This document shows, piece by piece, positions 7,153 through 14,494 of a DNA stretch of 64,000 nucleotides. The notes under the pieces were generated by a model. The model saw only the letters and a program-made list of their open reading frames with translations, was not told the DNA's origin and ran no database searches. Location: the NCBI RefSeq assembly GCF_000427465.1, contig NZ_ATYB01000014.1, positions 2,720,058-2,784,057 of the forward strand, given 5' to 3'. Source of the DNA: Sinorhizobium arboris LMG 14919 (GTDB lineage: Bacteria; Pseudomonadota; Alphaproteobacteria; Rhizobiales; Rhizobiaceae). Each line of letters begins with the position of its first letter. The first letter of the stretch is position 1. The position numbers and the translations under genes are program-made.

Positions 7153-8855
7153 GCGTCTCGGTCCTGTCTGTCCGCGACCTGACCGTGAAGGCGCATCTCC
7201 AGGGAGAGACGCGCACGCTGCTGGATGGAGTCTCGCTCGACCTGGCCAAGGGCGAGATCCTCGGCCTCGTCGGCGAAAGCGGATCGGGCAAGAGCCTGCT
7301 CTGTCGCGCGCTGGTTCGCCTCCTGCCATCATCCTTGCTGAAGATCGAAGGCGGTGCGGTTCTCCTCGGAGAGCGCGACCTCACTGCCGTCACCGACGCC
7401 GAGATGCTGGAGGTACGCGGCGCCGAGATCGGCATGATCTTCCAGAACCCGACCAGCCACCTCGACCCGGTCATGCGCATCGGCGACCAGATCGCCGAGG
7501 GCATCCGTTACCATCAGGGCCTGAGCGGCCGCGATGCGCGGGCGGCAGCGGCCGAGATACTGGGGCAGGTCGGATTCCCTGACCCCGCCCGCCAGTACGA
7601 CAGCTACCCGCACGAGCTTTCCGGCGGCATGCGTCAGCGGGCCATGATCGGGGTGGCCCTGTCCTGCAATCCGCAAATCCTCATAGCCGACGAACCGACC
7701 ACCGCCCTCGACGTCACGATCCAGGCGCAGATCCTGAAACTCCTGATGGACATCCGCGACAGACGCGGCCTGTCGATCATTCTCATCACCCATGATCTCG
7801 GCATCGTGGCGCAGACCTGCGACCGCATTGCCGTGATGCGCGGCGGAAAGCTGCTGGAACAGGGTTCTAAACGGACGATCCTGGCCGCACCGCGGGACCC
7901 GTACACGGTTCGCCTCATCCACAGCCATCCATCCATGCCTGATGCGGTGCCCCCCGCCATCGGTCTCCCAACGCCCTTGCATGAAACGACAAGGCCGCTT
8001 CTGGAGATCGATGACTTGCATGTGCGCTTCCCGTCGGGCGGCAGTCTTTTCAAGGGTAAGAACGCCAGGACCGTCAGCGCCGTTTCAGGGATCAACCTGC
8101 AGATCATGCCCGGCGAAACGGTCGGTATCGTCGGCGAATCCGGCAGCGGCAAGAGTACGCTTGCCCGCGCCATGCTGGGCCTGACGCCGATTTCCGCCGG
8201 TCACGTCAGCTTCGATGGTATCGATCTTTCTCAGCAGAGGGGTGCGGGTCTCGCCAGGCTGCGACACGAGTCTGCCATGGTCTTTCAGGATCCGTTCAAT
8301 GCACTGAACCCGCGTCTGACCATCGGCCAGACTCTTGCTGAAGTTCTGAGAGTGCAGAAAAAGATCGGCGGAGCCGACATTCCGGCACGCATCGGCGAGC
8401 TGCTGGACCTTGTCGGCCTCGAGCGCGAATTCGCCCACCGCAAGCCGCGCAGCATGAGCGGCGGCCAGTGCCAGAGGGCGGGCATCGCCCGTGCGCTTGC
8501 CGTCGATCCGAAGCTGATCATCGCCGACGAATGCGTCGCAGCACTCGATGTCACGATCCAGGCGCAGATCGTCGACCTCTTCCGCAAGCTCGCCCGCGAC
8601 CTTAACCTCACGCTGATCTTCATCGCCCACGACCTCGCGATCGTGCGCAATCTGTGCGAACGCACCGTGGTGATGCATCGCGGAGAGATCGTCGAGGAGG
8701 GCCGCTCCGAGGACGTCTTCTCCCGGCCGAAACATCCCTACACCGCCGCATTGATCGCTGCGATCCCCGACATCGATCCCGACAGGTCGTTGCTCGGCCA
8801 TACCGATGCGGCGCCAGTGGAACCGATCCTGTCCGTCAAACGCCTGCCACAATAA
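7149..8855 (+). CDS. Fused two-domain ABC ATPase for the oligopeptide-type importer
   Basis: A 568-residue protein carrying two nucleotide-binding domains, equivalent to DppD plus DppF in one chain. Domain 1 (about 1-270) has Walker A GESGSGKS, signature LSGGMRQRA and Walker B ILIADEPTTALD. Domain 2 (about 285-568) has GESGSGKS, signature MSGGQCQRAG and Walker B LIIADECVAALD, where Cys replaces the usual Pro after the catalytic Glu. The frame is open well upstream, but the ATG at 7149 overlaps the permease stop in ATGA and begins a typical ATPase N-terminus, so that start is chosen. It energises the importer encoded around it. Confidence 0.92.
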   Translation: MSVSVLSVRDLTVKAHLQGETRTLLDGVSLDLAKGEILGLVGESGSGKSLLCRALVRLLPSSLLKIEGGAVLLGERDLTAVTDAEMLEVRGAEIGMIFQNPTSHLDPVMRIGDQIAEGIRYHQGLSGRDARAAAAEILGQVGFPDPARQYDSYPHELSGGMRQRAMIGVALSCNPQILIADEPTTALDVTIQAQILKLLMDIRDRRGLSIILITHDLGIVAQTCDRIAVMRGGKLLEQGSKRTILAAPRDPYTVRLIHSHPSMPDAVPPAIGLPTPLHETTRPLLEIDDLHVRFPSGGSLFKGKNARTVSAVSGINLQIMPGETVGIVGESGSGKSTLARAMLGLTPISAGHVSFDGIDLSQQRGAGLARLRHESAMVFQDPFNALNPRLTIGQTLAEVLRVQKKIGGADIPARIGELLDLVGLEREFAHRKPRSMSGGQCQRAGIARALAVDPKLIIADECVAALDVTIQAQIVDLFRKLARDLNLTLIFIAHDLAIVRNLCERTVVMHRGEIVEEGRSEDVFSRPKHPYTAALIAAIPDIDPDRSLLGHTDAAPVEPILSVKRLPQ

Positions 8856-8870
8856 CGAAGGGAACAAACA

Positions 8871-10385
8871 ATGATCAAAAGGTGGAACAATATCGGCCGG
8901 GCCGCTTTCGCAGCCGCCCTTATGCTCAGTGCCGGTTATGCGGAGGCCGCCGGTATCCTCTCCATCGGCCGTCGCGAAGATTCGACGACTTTCGATCCGA
9001 TCAAGTCGGCCCAGAACGTCGACAACTGGGTGTTCTCCAACGTCTTCGACGTGCTTGTCCGGGTGGACAAGACCGGCACCAAGCTGGAGCCCGGCCTCGC
9101 CGAAAGCTGGACCCTTTCCGACGACGGCCTGACCTACACGTTCAAGATCCGCGACGCGAAGTTCTCGGACGGCTCGCCGATAACGGCCGAGGATGCCGCC
9201 TTCAGCTTGCTGCGCATACGCGACCACGAAGGCTCTCTGTGGAGCGACAGCTACAAGATCGTCGAAACCGCCGAGGCGGCCGATCCGAAGACACTGGTCG
9301 TCAAGCTGAAGACGCCCTCCGCACCCTTCCTGTCGACGCTTGCCCTTCCGAACGTCTCGGTGCTTTCCAAGAAAGCCGTCGAGGCTGGCGAGGACGCTTT
9401 CGCCGAACTGCCAACGGCATCGTCCGGCGCGTTCACCGTCAAGGAATGGCGGCGCGGCGACCGGGTCATCCTCGAAAAGAATCCGAACTTCTGGCAGGCG
9501 GATCGTGTGAAACTAGACGGCGTCGAATGGATTTCCGTTCCGGACGACAACACGCGCATGCTGAACGTCCAGGCCGGCCAGCTCGACACGGCGATCTTCG
9601 TTCCTTTCTCGCGCGTCGAGGAATTGAAGAAGGACCCGAACCTAACGGTCCACATCGACACCTCGACCCGCGAGGACCATCTGCTCATCAACCATGAGCA
9701 CGGCATGCTTGCCGAAAAGGAAGTGCGCCAGGCCCTGGATATGGCGATCGACAAGAAGGCGATCGTCGACACGGTCACGTTCGGCATCGGCACGGTCGCA
9801 AATTCCTACATCCCAAAGGGCTCGCTCTATCACTACGACGCCAACTACCAGTATCCTTACGATCCGGAGAAGGCCAAGGCGATGCTGGCCGAGGCGGGGG
9901 CATCGGACCTGACGCTGAACTATGTCGTAAACGCGGGCAACGAGGTCGACGAGCAGATCGCCGTGCTGCTGCAGCAGCAGTTTGCAAAGGCGGGCGTCAC
10001 GGTCAATCTGCAGAAGGTCGACGCGAGCCAGAGCTGGGACATGCTCGTCGCCGGGGACTACGATATCTCGGTGATGTACTGGACGAACGACGTCCTCGAT
10101 CCGGACCAGAAGACCACCTTCGTGCTCGGCCATGACACCAATATGAACTACATGACCCGCTACAACAGCGAGAAAGTGAAGGAACTTGTCGCAGTGGCAC
10201 GTCTGGAACTCGATCCGGCGAAGCGCGAGGCCATGTATGTCGAAATCCAGAAGACGGCGAAGGACGACGTCCACTGGATCGACCTTTACTACAGCCCCTA
10301 TCTCAACGTTTCGCGCAAGAACATCGAGAATTTCTACCAGAATCCGCTCGGCCGATTTTTCCTGGAAGATACGGTGAAGAACTGA
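8871..10385 (+). CDS. Periplasmic oligopeptide-type substrate-binding protein
   Basis: A 504-residue SBP of the DppA/OppA family (extracellular solute-binding family 5). The first 26 or so residues form a Sec signal peptide (positive MIKRW start, alanine-rich core, cut near AEA). The mature chain shows the family's PGLAESWTLSDDGLTYTFK start region and DPEKAKAMLAEAG segment. AAGGGA precedes the start. It delivers the ligand to the permeases encoded upstream, and a rho-independent terminator after it closes the operon. Which compound it binds decides what this LuxR-pip system senses: candidates are short peptides or ethanolamine-derived amides as described for PipR. Confidence 0.92.
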   Translation: MIKRWNNIGRAAFAAALMLSAGYAEAAGILSIGRREDSTTFDPIKSAQNVDNWVFSNVFDVLVRVDKTGTKLEPGLAESWTLSDDGLTYTFKIRDAKFSDGSPITAEDAAFSLLRIRDHEGSLWSDSYKIVETAEAADPKTLVVKLKTPSAPFLSTLALPNVSVLSKKAVEAGEDAFAELPTASSGAFTVKEWRRGDRVILEKNPNFWQADRVKLDGVEWISVPDDNTRMLNVQAGQLDTAIFVPFSRVEELKKDPNLTVHIDTSTREDHLLINHEHGMLAEKEVRQALDMAIDKKAIVDTVTFGIGTVANSYIPKGSLYHYDANYQYPYDPEKAKAMLAEAGASDLTLNYVVNAGNEVDEQIAVLLQQQFAKAGVTVNLQKVDASQSWDMLVAGDYDISVMYWTNDVLDPDQKTTFVLGHDTNMNYMTRYNSEKVKELVAVARLELDPAKREAMYVEIQKTAKDDVHWIDLYYSPYLNVSRKNIENFYQNPLGRFFLEDTVKN

Positions 10386-10414
10386 CGGCCCGTCACAGGC
10401 ATCCCTGCAAAACG

Positions 10415-10445
10415 AAGACGGCGCCCTTTTGGACGCCGTCTTTTC
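10415..10445 (+). terminator. Rho-independent terminator of the pip-ABC operon
   Basis: AAGACGGCG and CGCCGTCTT form a 9-bp stem, followed by TTTT. It lies 30 bases after the SBP stop codon. Confidence 0.85.
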
Positions 10446-10470
10446 ATTAGTGCGCAGCTTCAAAGACTTT

Positions 10471-10509
10471 AGAGCCTTTCAATGCTTCCATGAAACATGG
10501 AAGCGCTCT
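10471..10509. repeat. Palindromic element with AGAGC/GCTCT outer arms, copy 1
   Basis: AGAGC..GCTTCCATG-AAA-CATGGAAGC-GCTCT forms a nested hairpin just past (and touching) the stop codon of the convergent Hsp20 gene. A second element with the same outer arms and a CTTCCATGGAAG core lies at 50456-50495. In RNA from the Hsp20 strand it would form a stable 3' hairpin, but no T-tract follows. Confidence 0.55.
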
Positions 10510-10969
10510 AGGCGGTCTGCGCCTCGATCTGCTTCGGCTGCGAAGCCGCCGCGGTGATCTCGATGCGGCGCGGCTTGGCCGTTTCCGGAATCTCGCGCAG
10601 GAGATCGACGTGGAGCAGGCCGTTCTTCAGCGAAGCGGACCTGATCTCGACGTGGTCGGCAAGCTGGAAGCGGCGCTCGAAGGCGCGCTTGGCGATGCCG
10701 CGATGGAGAAACTGGGTCTCCTCACCCTTTTCCTCGCTCTTCTCGCCCTTGATCGTCAGCGTGTTTTCGCGCGCTTCGACAGAAAGCTCGCTTTCGTCGA
10801 AACCGGCAACGGCCATGGTGATGCGATAGGCGTTTTCGCCGGTGCGCTCGATGTTGTAGGGCGGGTAGGTCTGCGACTGATCCGGCTGACCAAGGCTATC
10901 GAGCATGGTGAACAGGCGATCGAAGCCGACCGTGGAGCGGTAGAGGGGAGAAAAATCAAAGTGACGCAT
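10508..10969 (-). CDS. ibpA: Small heat-shock protein, Hsp20/IbpA family
   Basis: A 153-residue ATP-independent holdase beginning MRHFDFSPLYRSTVGFDRLF, the standard start of rhizobial class A Hsp20. An alpha-crystallin domain follows (about 35-130), including YRITMAVAGFDESEL, and a GLLHVDL segment near its end. An in-frame ATG five codons earlier lies inside the ribosome-binding region; GGAGG is 7 bases before the ATG at 10967-10969, so that is the start. A ROSE-like leader and RpoH-like promoter precede it, so expression should rise with temperature at both transcription and translation. Confidence 0.92.
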   Translation of the reverse strand: MRHFDFSPLYRSTVGFDRLFTMLDSLGQPDQSQTYPPYNIERTGENAYRITMAVAGFDESELSVEARENTLTIKGEKSEEKGEETQFLHRGIAKRAFERRFQLADHVEIRSASLKNGLLHVDLLREIPETAKPRRIEITAAASQPKQIEAQTA

Positions 10970-11094
10970 AGTGTCGTCCTCCATAAGAGCAACGGTTGCG
11001 ATGTCTGGCCTGCCACCCCGTTCCGGCTGTGGCTCGACCGGCGAACGGACCCTTCGTCGGCGTCCGTGCCGAAGACATGGGAACGGCCGCGCAC
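10970..11094 (-). promoter_or_regulatory. ROSE-like RNA thermometer in the Hsp20 leader
   Basis: The roughly 125-base leader of the Hsp20 mRNA ends in GTTGCTCTTATGGAGGAC. The UUGCU motif facing the GGAGG ribosome-binding site is the hallmark of ROSE elements, in which imperfect pairing including a G-G mismatch melts on heating. Upstream it can form further hairpins, for example ACGGAC with GTCCGT. ROSE elements are established for rhizobial small heat-shock genes; folding here was done by eye. Confidence 0.75.
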
Positions 11095-11100
11095 GAGTTC

Positions 11101-11129
11101 AAGAGGGAGCCGGCGCTGGATGCGTCAAG
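11101..11129 (-). promoter_or_regulatory. RpoH-like heat-shock promoter of Hsp20
   Basis: Read on the minus strand, CTTGAC (11124-11129) is followed after 17 bases by CCTCTT (11101-11106). This resembles the alphaproteobacterial RpoH pattern CTTGAA/C-N17-CCTATNT, with a weaker -10. Transcription would start near 11094. Confidence 0.5.
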
Positions 11130-11184
11130 CGTTTCCTGAACGTTGGATGAACGGCGGGTTCGGCCGCCATTCAGCCGCCGTGGG

Positions 11185-11294
11185 GTAGAAGGGAGACACT
11201 GGGTTTCCCCAGGGCTGAAGTGACATGTCCCTTCTCCCTTCAGCGGCCGGAAACGGTGATCGTCCGGATTTCATCCACCGTTTCCGGCTTTTTT
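11185..11294 (+). ncRNA. Candidate small RNA ending in a strong terminator
   Basis: No gene on this strand precedes the terminator at 11246-11294, whose perfect 13-bp stem (GCCGGAAACGGTG/CACCGTTTCCGGC) is followed by six T. Just upstream are two more hairpins: CTGGG-TTTC-CCCAG, and GCTGAAG paired with CTTCAGC, with a pyrimidine-rich CCCTTCTCCC loop that could pair with ribosome-binding sites. This layout is typical of a trans-acting sRNA. I could not find a convincing promoter, so the 5' end is a guess. Confidence 0.45.
11246..11294 (+). terminator. Rho-independent terminator with 13-bp perfect stem
   Basis: GCCGGAAACGGTG and its exact complement are separated by 17 bases and followed by TTTTTT. 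It has no protein gene upstream on the same strand. On the opposite strand no T-tract follows. Confidence 0.85.
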
Positions 11295-11354
11295 CTTTGA
11301 CGGGCGGCGGGCCGCCGCCTATCCCTACTGCATGTTCCTTCTGGCTCGCGCTCC

Positions 11355-12338
11355 ATGACCACGCTCCTTCATTCGATGCCGGAAAATCCGATGCCGGGCG
11401 ATCCCGTGGCCGGCTTTTTCGACGGAGCCGGCGGCCGCAAGATCCGTTATGCGGTGTTCAAGTCGAAGGAGCCGGTCATTCGCGGCACGATCGTACTGCT
11501 GCAGGGCCGCAACGAGTCGATCGAAAAATACTTCGAAACGATCGGCGACCTCATGGCGGCCGGTTTCTGGGTCGCCACCTTCGACTGGCGCGGACAGGGC
11601 GGCTCCGAGCGGCTGTCGCCGCGATGGACCCACGGCCATGTGGAAAATTTCGCCGATTACGAGCGCGACCTGACGATTTTCCTCGATGAAATCGTCCTGC
11701 CCGACACTCGCCTGCCCTTCTCGATCCTCGCCCATTCCATGGGGGCGCTCGTCGCCCTTTCGCTCGCCCCCCTGCTCGCGAGCCGCATCGACCGGATGGT
11801 GCTGCTTGCCCCCTTCGTCGGTCTGGGCGGCCAGGCGATCGGCGAACGGGGCATTGCGGCGATCGCGGCTGCGATGCGCTGGCTCGGCCTCGGGAGGCTT
11901 CCGCTGAGTGCCGACAAGGGCAATCGTACCCCGTTCAACGGCAATGTTCTGACCGCTGACGAGCGACGCTACGCCCGCAACCTGGCACTCATCGATACGC
12001 GTCCGCAACTGCGGGTGGGACCGCCGACGGCGCGTTGGCTGAGCGAGGCCTTCGCCACCATCCGGCGCGTTCTTCAGCACGATCATCTGACGAGGATCAC
12101 CATACCGGCCGTCATCCTCGCCCCGACGGCCGACAGGCTCGTGCCGTATCTCCCGGTGGAGCGCTTGGCCAGCAATTTCCGTGCGGGGCATCTGATCCCG
12201 ATCGACGGCGCGCGGCACGAACTCCTGCAGGAGGCGGACCGCTATCGCGCCCAGGCGATGGCGGCGATCCTCGCCTTCCTGCCCGGTGCCGATACTGAGG
12301 ACCCCGCCTCCCTGCCGCGGCAATTGGAAGAGGCTTAA
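11355..12338 (+). CDS. Alpha/beta hydrolase, lysophospholipase/monoglyceride lipase type
   Basis: A 327-residue protein of the Hydrolase_4 (serine aminopeptidase S33-like) family related to lysophospholipase L2. It has LLQGRNESIEKYFE, the family's conserved HGxxExxxRY-like region with Gln in place of the usual His. AHSMGA is the nucleophile elbow, and a LAPTADRLVP acid loop and GARHELLQE histidine loop complete the triad. No signal peptide is evident. Its stop codon overlaps the convergent phosphatase gene end by 4 bases. The lipid substrate is inferred from the family only. Confidence 0.82.
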   Translation: MTTLLHSMPENPMPGDPVAGFFDGAGGRKIRYAVFKSKEPVIRGTIVLLQGRNESIEKYFETIGDLMAAGFWVATFDWRGQGGSERLSPRWTHGHVENFADYERDLTIFLDEIVLPDTRLPFSILAHSMGALVALSLAPLLASRIDRMVLLAPFVGLGGQAIGERGIAAIAAAMRWLGLGRLPLSADKGNRTPFNGNVLTADERRYARNLALIDTRPQLRVGPPTARWLSEAFATIRRVLQHDHLTRITIPAVILAPTADRLVPYLPVERLASNFRAGHLIPIDGARHELLQEADRYRAQAMAAILAFLPGADTEDPASLPRQLEEA

Positions 12339-13114
12339 CCTCGGCCCTGGAGCATCTCCAGCGCCTGCGCGTGCACTTCGCGGCTGCCGGCGGCGATGAT
12401 TTCGCCGCCCATTTCCGCCGACCCGCCCTGCCAGTCGGTGATGATGCCACCCGCCTGCTCGATCAGCGGGATAAGCCCGCCGACATCGTAGGGCTTCAAA
12501 CCGCATTCGATGACGAGATCGACATGGCCGGCGGCAAGCAACGCGAAGGCATAGCAATCGCAACCGTAGCGGAAGAGCCGCACCTTCTCCTGCAACCTCT
12601 CGAAGCGCTGCTTGAGCTCTCCGGTATAGAGGTGCGGCGATGTCGTGAACAGGACGGCATCCGAAAGCGCACGGCACGGCCGCGTGGCGAGCACCCTTTC
12701 TCCGTCCGGGCCGCGATAAAGCGCCTTCTCGCCGTCGGCGAAATAGCGCTCGCCGGTGAAGGGCTGGTCCATCAGACCCATTATGGCTTTGCCGTTGCGA
12801 TAGAGACCGATCAGCGTGCCCCACACCGGCAACCCGGAAATGAAGGCGCGCGTGCCGTCGATCGGGTCGATGACCCAGACATGCTCGCGGTCGAGACCGA
12901 TATTGCCGTGCTCTTCGCCGAGAATGCCGTGTTGCGGAAAGGCGTCCTCGATCAGCGCGCGGATCGAGGCTTCCGCCGATTTGTCGGCTTCCGTAACCGG
13001 GTCGAAGCCGCCTTCGAGCTTGTTGAGGACACTCGTGCCGACCCGGAAGCGCGGCATGGTTTCGGCTTTGGCGGCGTCGGCAAGGCGGTCGAAAAAGGAA
13101 CGGTCGGGCAGCAT
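12335..13114 (-). CDS. hisN: Histidinol-phosphatase, inositol monophosphatase-fold (HisN type)
   Basis: A 259-residue Mg2+-dependent phosphatase of the IMPase family. EEHG, then WVIDPIDGTRAFISG (metal-binding DPIDGT) and the C-terminal KPYDVGGLIPLIEQAGG with the last metal aspartate are all present. The length and the TRAFISGLPVWGTLIG segment favour the HisN group, which removes phosphate from L-histidinol phosphate, over generic inositol monophosphatase (SuhB). The mmgR-like sRNA lies about 180 bases upstream on the other strand, divergently placed, an arrangement that gave that RNA its family name suhB. Confidence 0.82.
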   Translation of the reverse strand: MLPDRSFFDRLADAAKAETMPRFRVGTSVLNKLEGGFDPVTEADKSAEASIRALIEDAFPQHGILGEEHGNIGLDREHVWVIDPIDGTRAFISGLPVWGTLIGLYRNGKAIMGLMDQPFTGERYFADGEKALYRGPDGERVLATRPCRALSDAVLFTTSPHLYTGELKQRFERLQEKVRLFRYGCDCYAFALLAAGHVDLVIECGLKPYDVGGLIPLIEQAGGIITDWQGGSAEMGGEIIAAGSREVHAQALEMLQGRG

Positions 13115-13259
13115 GTCGCTCTCTGCGAAGGAGGAGGTTCGATCTGAATAGACGAAATTCAGGGAAAGGCAACGACCAGGCTCACGTCAGCAAACGTCGA
13201 ACGACACATGCCGGAAGGACGGCGCCCTGCACCGATACGAAAGTCTGCATCTGCGAATC

Positions 13260-13288
13260 TTGACAATTGTGCACCGCAGCATTACGAT
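13260..13288 (+). promoter_or_regulatory. Sigma-70-type promoter of the mmgR-like sRNA
   Basis: TTGACA, a 17-base spacer and TACGAT form a near-consensus promoter. The predicted start is near 13295. Confidence 0.8.
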
Positions 13289-13294
13289 CTGTCT

Positions 13295-13371
13295 GCAGTC
13301 ATTCGTGGCTGCAAATACCCTCCTTGGGTGTTTCCTCCCTAGACTTGACCGCGCCGCTGGCGCGGTTCTTT
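13295..13371 (+). ncRNA. mmgR: mmgR / alpha-r8 (suhB) family small RNA
   Basis: An RNA of about 77 bases between a near-consensus promoter and a terminator (ACCGCGCC-GCT-GGCGCGGT then TTCTTTTT). The first hairpin TGCAG..CTGCA closes on TTCG, the second is ATACCC-TCCTT-GGGTGT, and an unpaired TTTCCTCCCTAGA follows. The exposed CCTCC-type anti-ribosome-binding-site sequences, overall size, and location next to an inositol-monophosphatase-like gene fit the established alpha-r8/mmgR family, which in S. meliloti limits polyhydroxybutyrate accumulation. Family assignment rests on remembered features, not on a covariance search. Confidence 0.8.
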
Positions 13372-13421
13372 TTGAGCAGCGTTCCGCCGCGGCCGGGCGC
13401 GCAAAAGCCCCTTTCGGGTTG

Positions 13422-14321
13422 CTATTCCGCAGCCAGCGGCAGATAGGCGCCGAAATCCTCGACATGCCGCGCGAGCGCCGCGATGAAGGTCGCGAGGTCG
13501 GCTTCGAGGGCCGCGAATCCCGGTTTTTTGATCAGGGTCGCTTCGTCGACATAGAGGCTGCGGTTGATTTCGATCTGCAGCGTATGCAGCCCGCGCGTCG
13601 GGCGGCCATAATGTTCGGTGATGAAGCCGCCAGCATAGGGCTTGTTGCGTGCGACCGCATAGCCGAGCTGTTCCAGAAGTTCCACCGCCACCCGGGACAG
13701 TTCCGCCGCTGCGCTCGTTCCGTAGCGGTCGCCGATGATGAAGTCCGGGCGGTGGCCGCTTCCCGGGAGGTGCACATTGCCCGGCATCGAGTGGCAGTCG
13801 ATGAGGATCGACATTCCGAACTGGACATGGGTGCGGGCGATCAGCTTTCTAAGCGTCGCGTGATAGGGCTTGTAGATCGTCTCGATCCGCTCGAGCGCCT
13901 CCTCGACCGGAAAACGGCCGCGATATATCTCCATGTTCTCGGCCACCAGGCGCGGCACGGTGCCGAGCCCGCCGGCGACGCGCATCGAACTGATGTTGGC
14001 GTGCGGCGGCAGGACGCCTTGGAACATGCGCGGGTCGAGTTCGTAGGGTTCGCGGTTTACGTCGAGGAAGGCGCGAGGGAAATGCGCCCGGAGCAGGGGC
14101 GCCCCGAGAAACGTGGCGCTGCGGAACAGTTCGTCGACGAAATGATCCTCGGAGCGGCGGATGGAATGCGGATCGAGCCGCGACTGGTCGAGAAAGGACT
14201 GGGGATAATACCGGCCGCTATGCGGAGAGTTGAAAACGAAAGGTATCCTCTGGCTTGCAGGTTCCAGAACCTCGAAAAACTCCCACTTAACCGCTTCCCC
14301 CATCGGAACCCTTTTTACCAT
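13422..14321 (-). CDS. N-formylglutamate amidohydrolase family protein
   Basis: A 299-residue zinc-dependent hydrolase of the FGase family (PF05013), which releases formate and glutamate from N-formyl-L-glutamate at the end of one histidine breakdown route. Typical segments are FNSPHSGRYYP near the start, EDHFVDELF, the metal-binding ILIDCHSMPG, and TEHYGRPTRGLHTLQIEINRSLY. No other hut gene lies in the window, so it may act outside histidine catabolism. It is divergent from cpdR, a pairing common in alphaproteobacteria. The start at 14321 is the longest; a second Met lies six codons in. Confidence 0.88.
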   Translation of the reverse strand: MVKRVPMGEAVKWEFFEVLEPASQRIPFVFNSPHSGRYYPQSFLDQSRLDPHSIRRSEDHFVDELFRSATFLGAPLLRAHFPRAFLDVNREPYELDPRMFQGVLPPHANISSMRVAGGLGTVPRLVAENMEIYRGRFPVEEALERIETIYKPYHATLRKLIARTHVQFGMSILIDCHSMPGNVHLPGSGHRPDFIIGDRYGTSAAAELSRVAVELLEQLGYAVARNKPYAGGFITEHYGRPTRGLHTLQIEINRSLYVDEATLIKKPGFAALEADLATFIAALARHVEDFGAYLPLAAE

Positions 14322-14494
14322 GTCCGGTTCTTGCTATTCAGATCATGTTGCCAGTTGGTCGCCTCTGTGTCCATAGTGGCCGCCCGCTGGGTTATGGGAC
14401 TTGATCGCGCCCGTTCACCAGAAATTTACCATGTTGCGGTTTGCTGAGCTGCCGCAATTCACCAGCATCCAGAAGAAGTAGCCACGGCCACATA

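Noticed and set aside
13400..13425. Possible leftward terminator after the N-formylglutamate amidohydrolase gene
   Set aside because: The stem is only three GC pairs with mismatches, and the short TTTT may be chance.
14420..14440. Possible CtrA box (TTACCAT) upstream of cpdR
   Set aside because: Only a half-site is present and the paired TTAA at the right spacing is missing.
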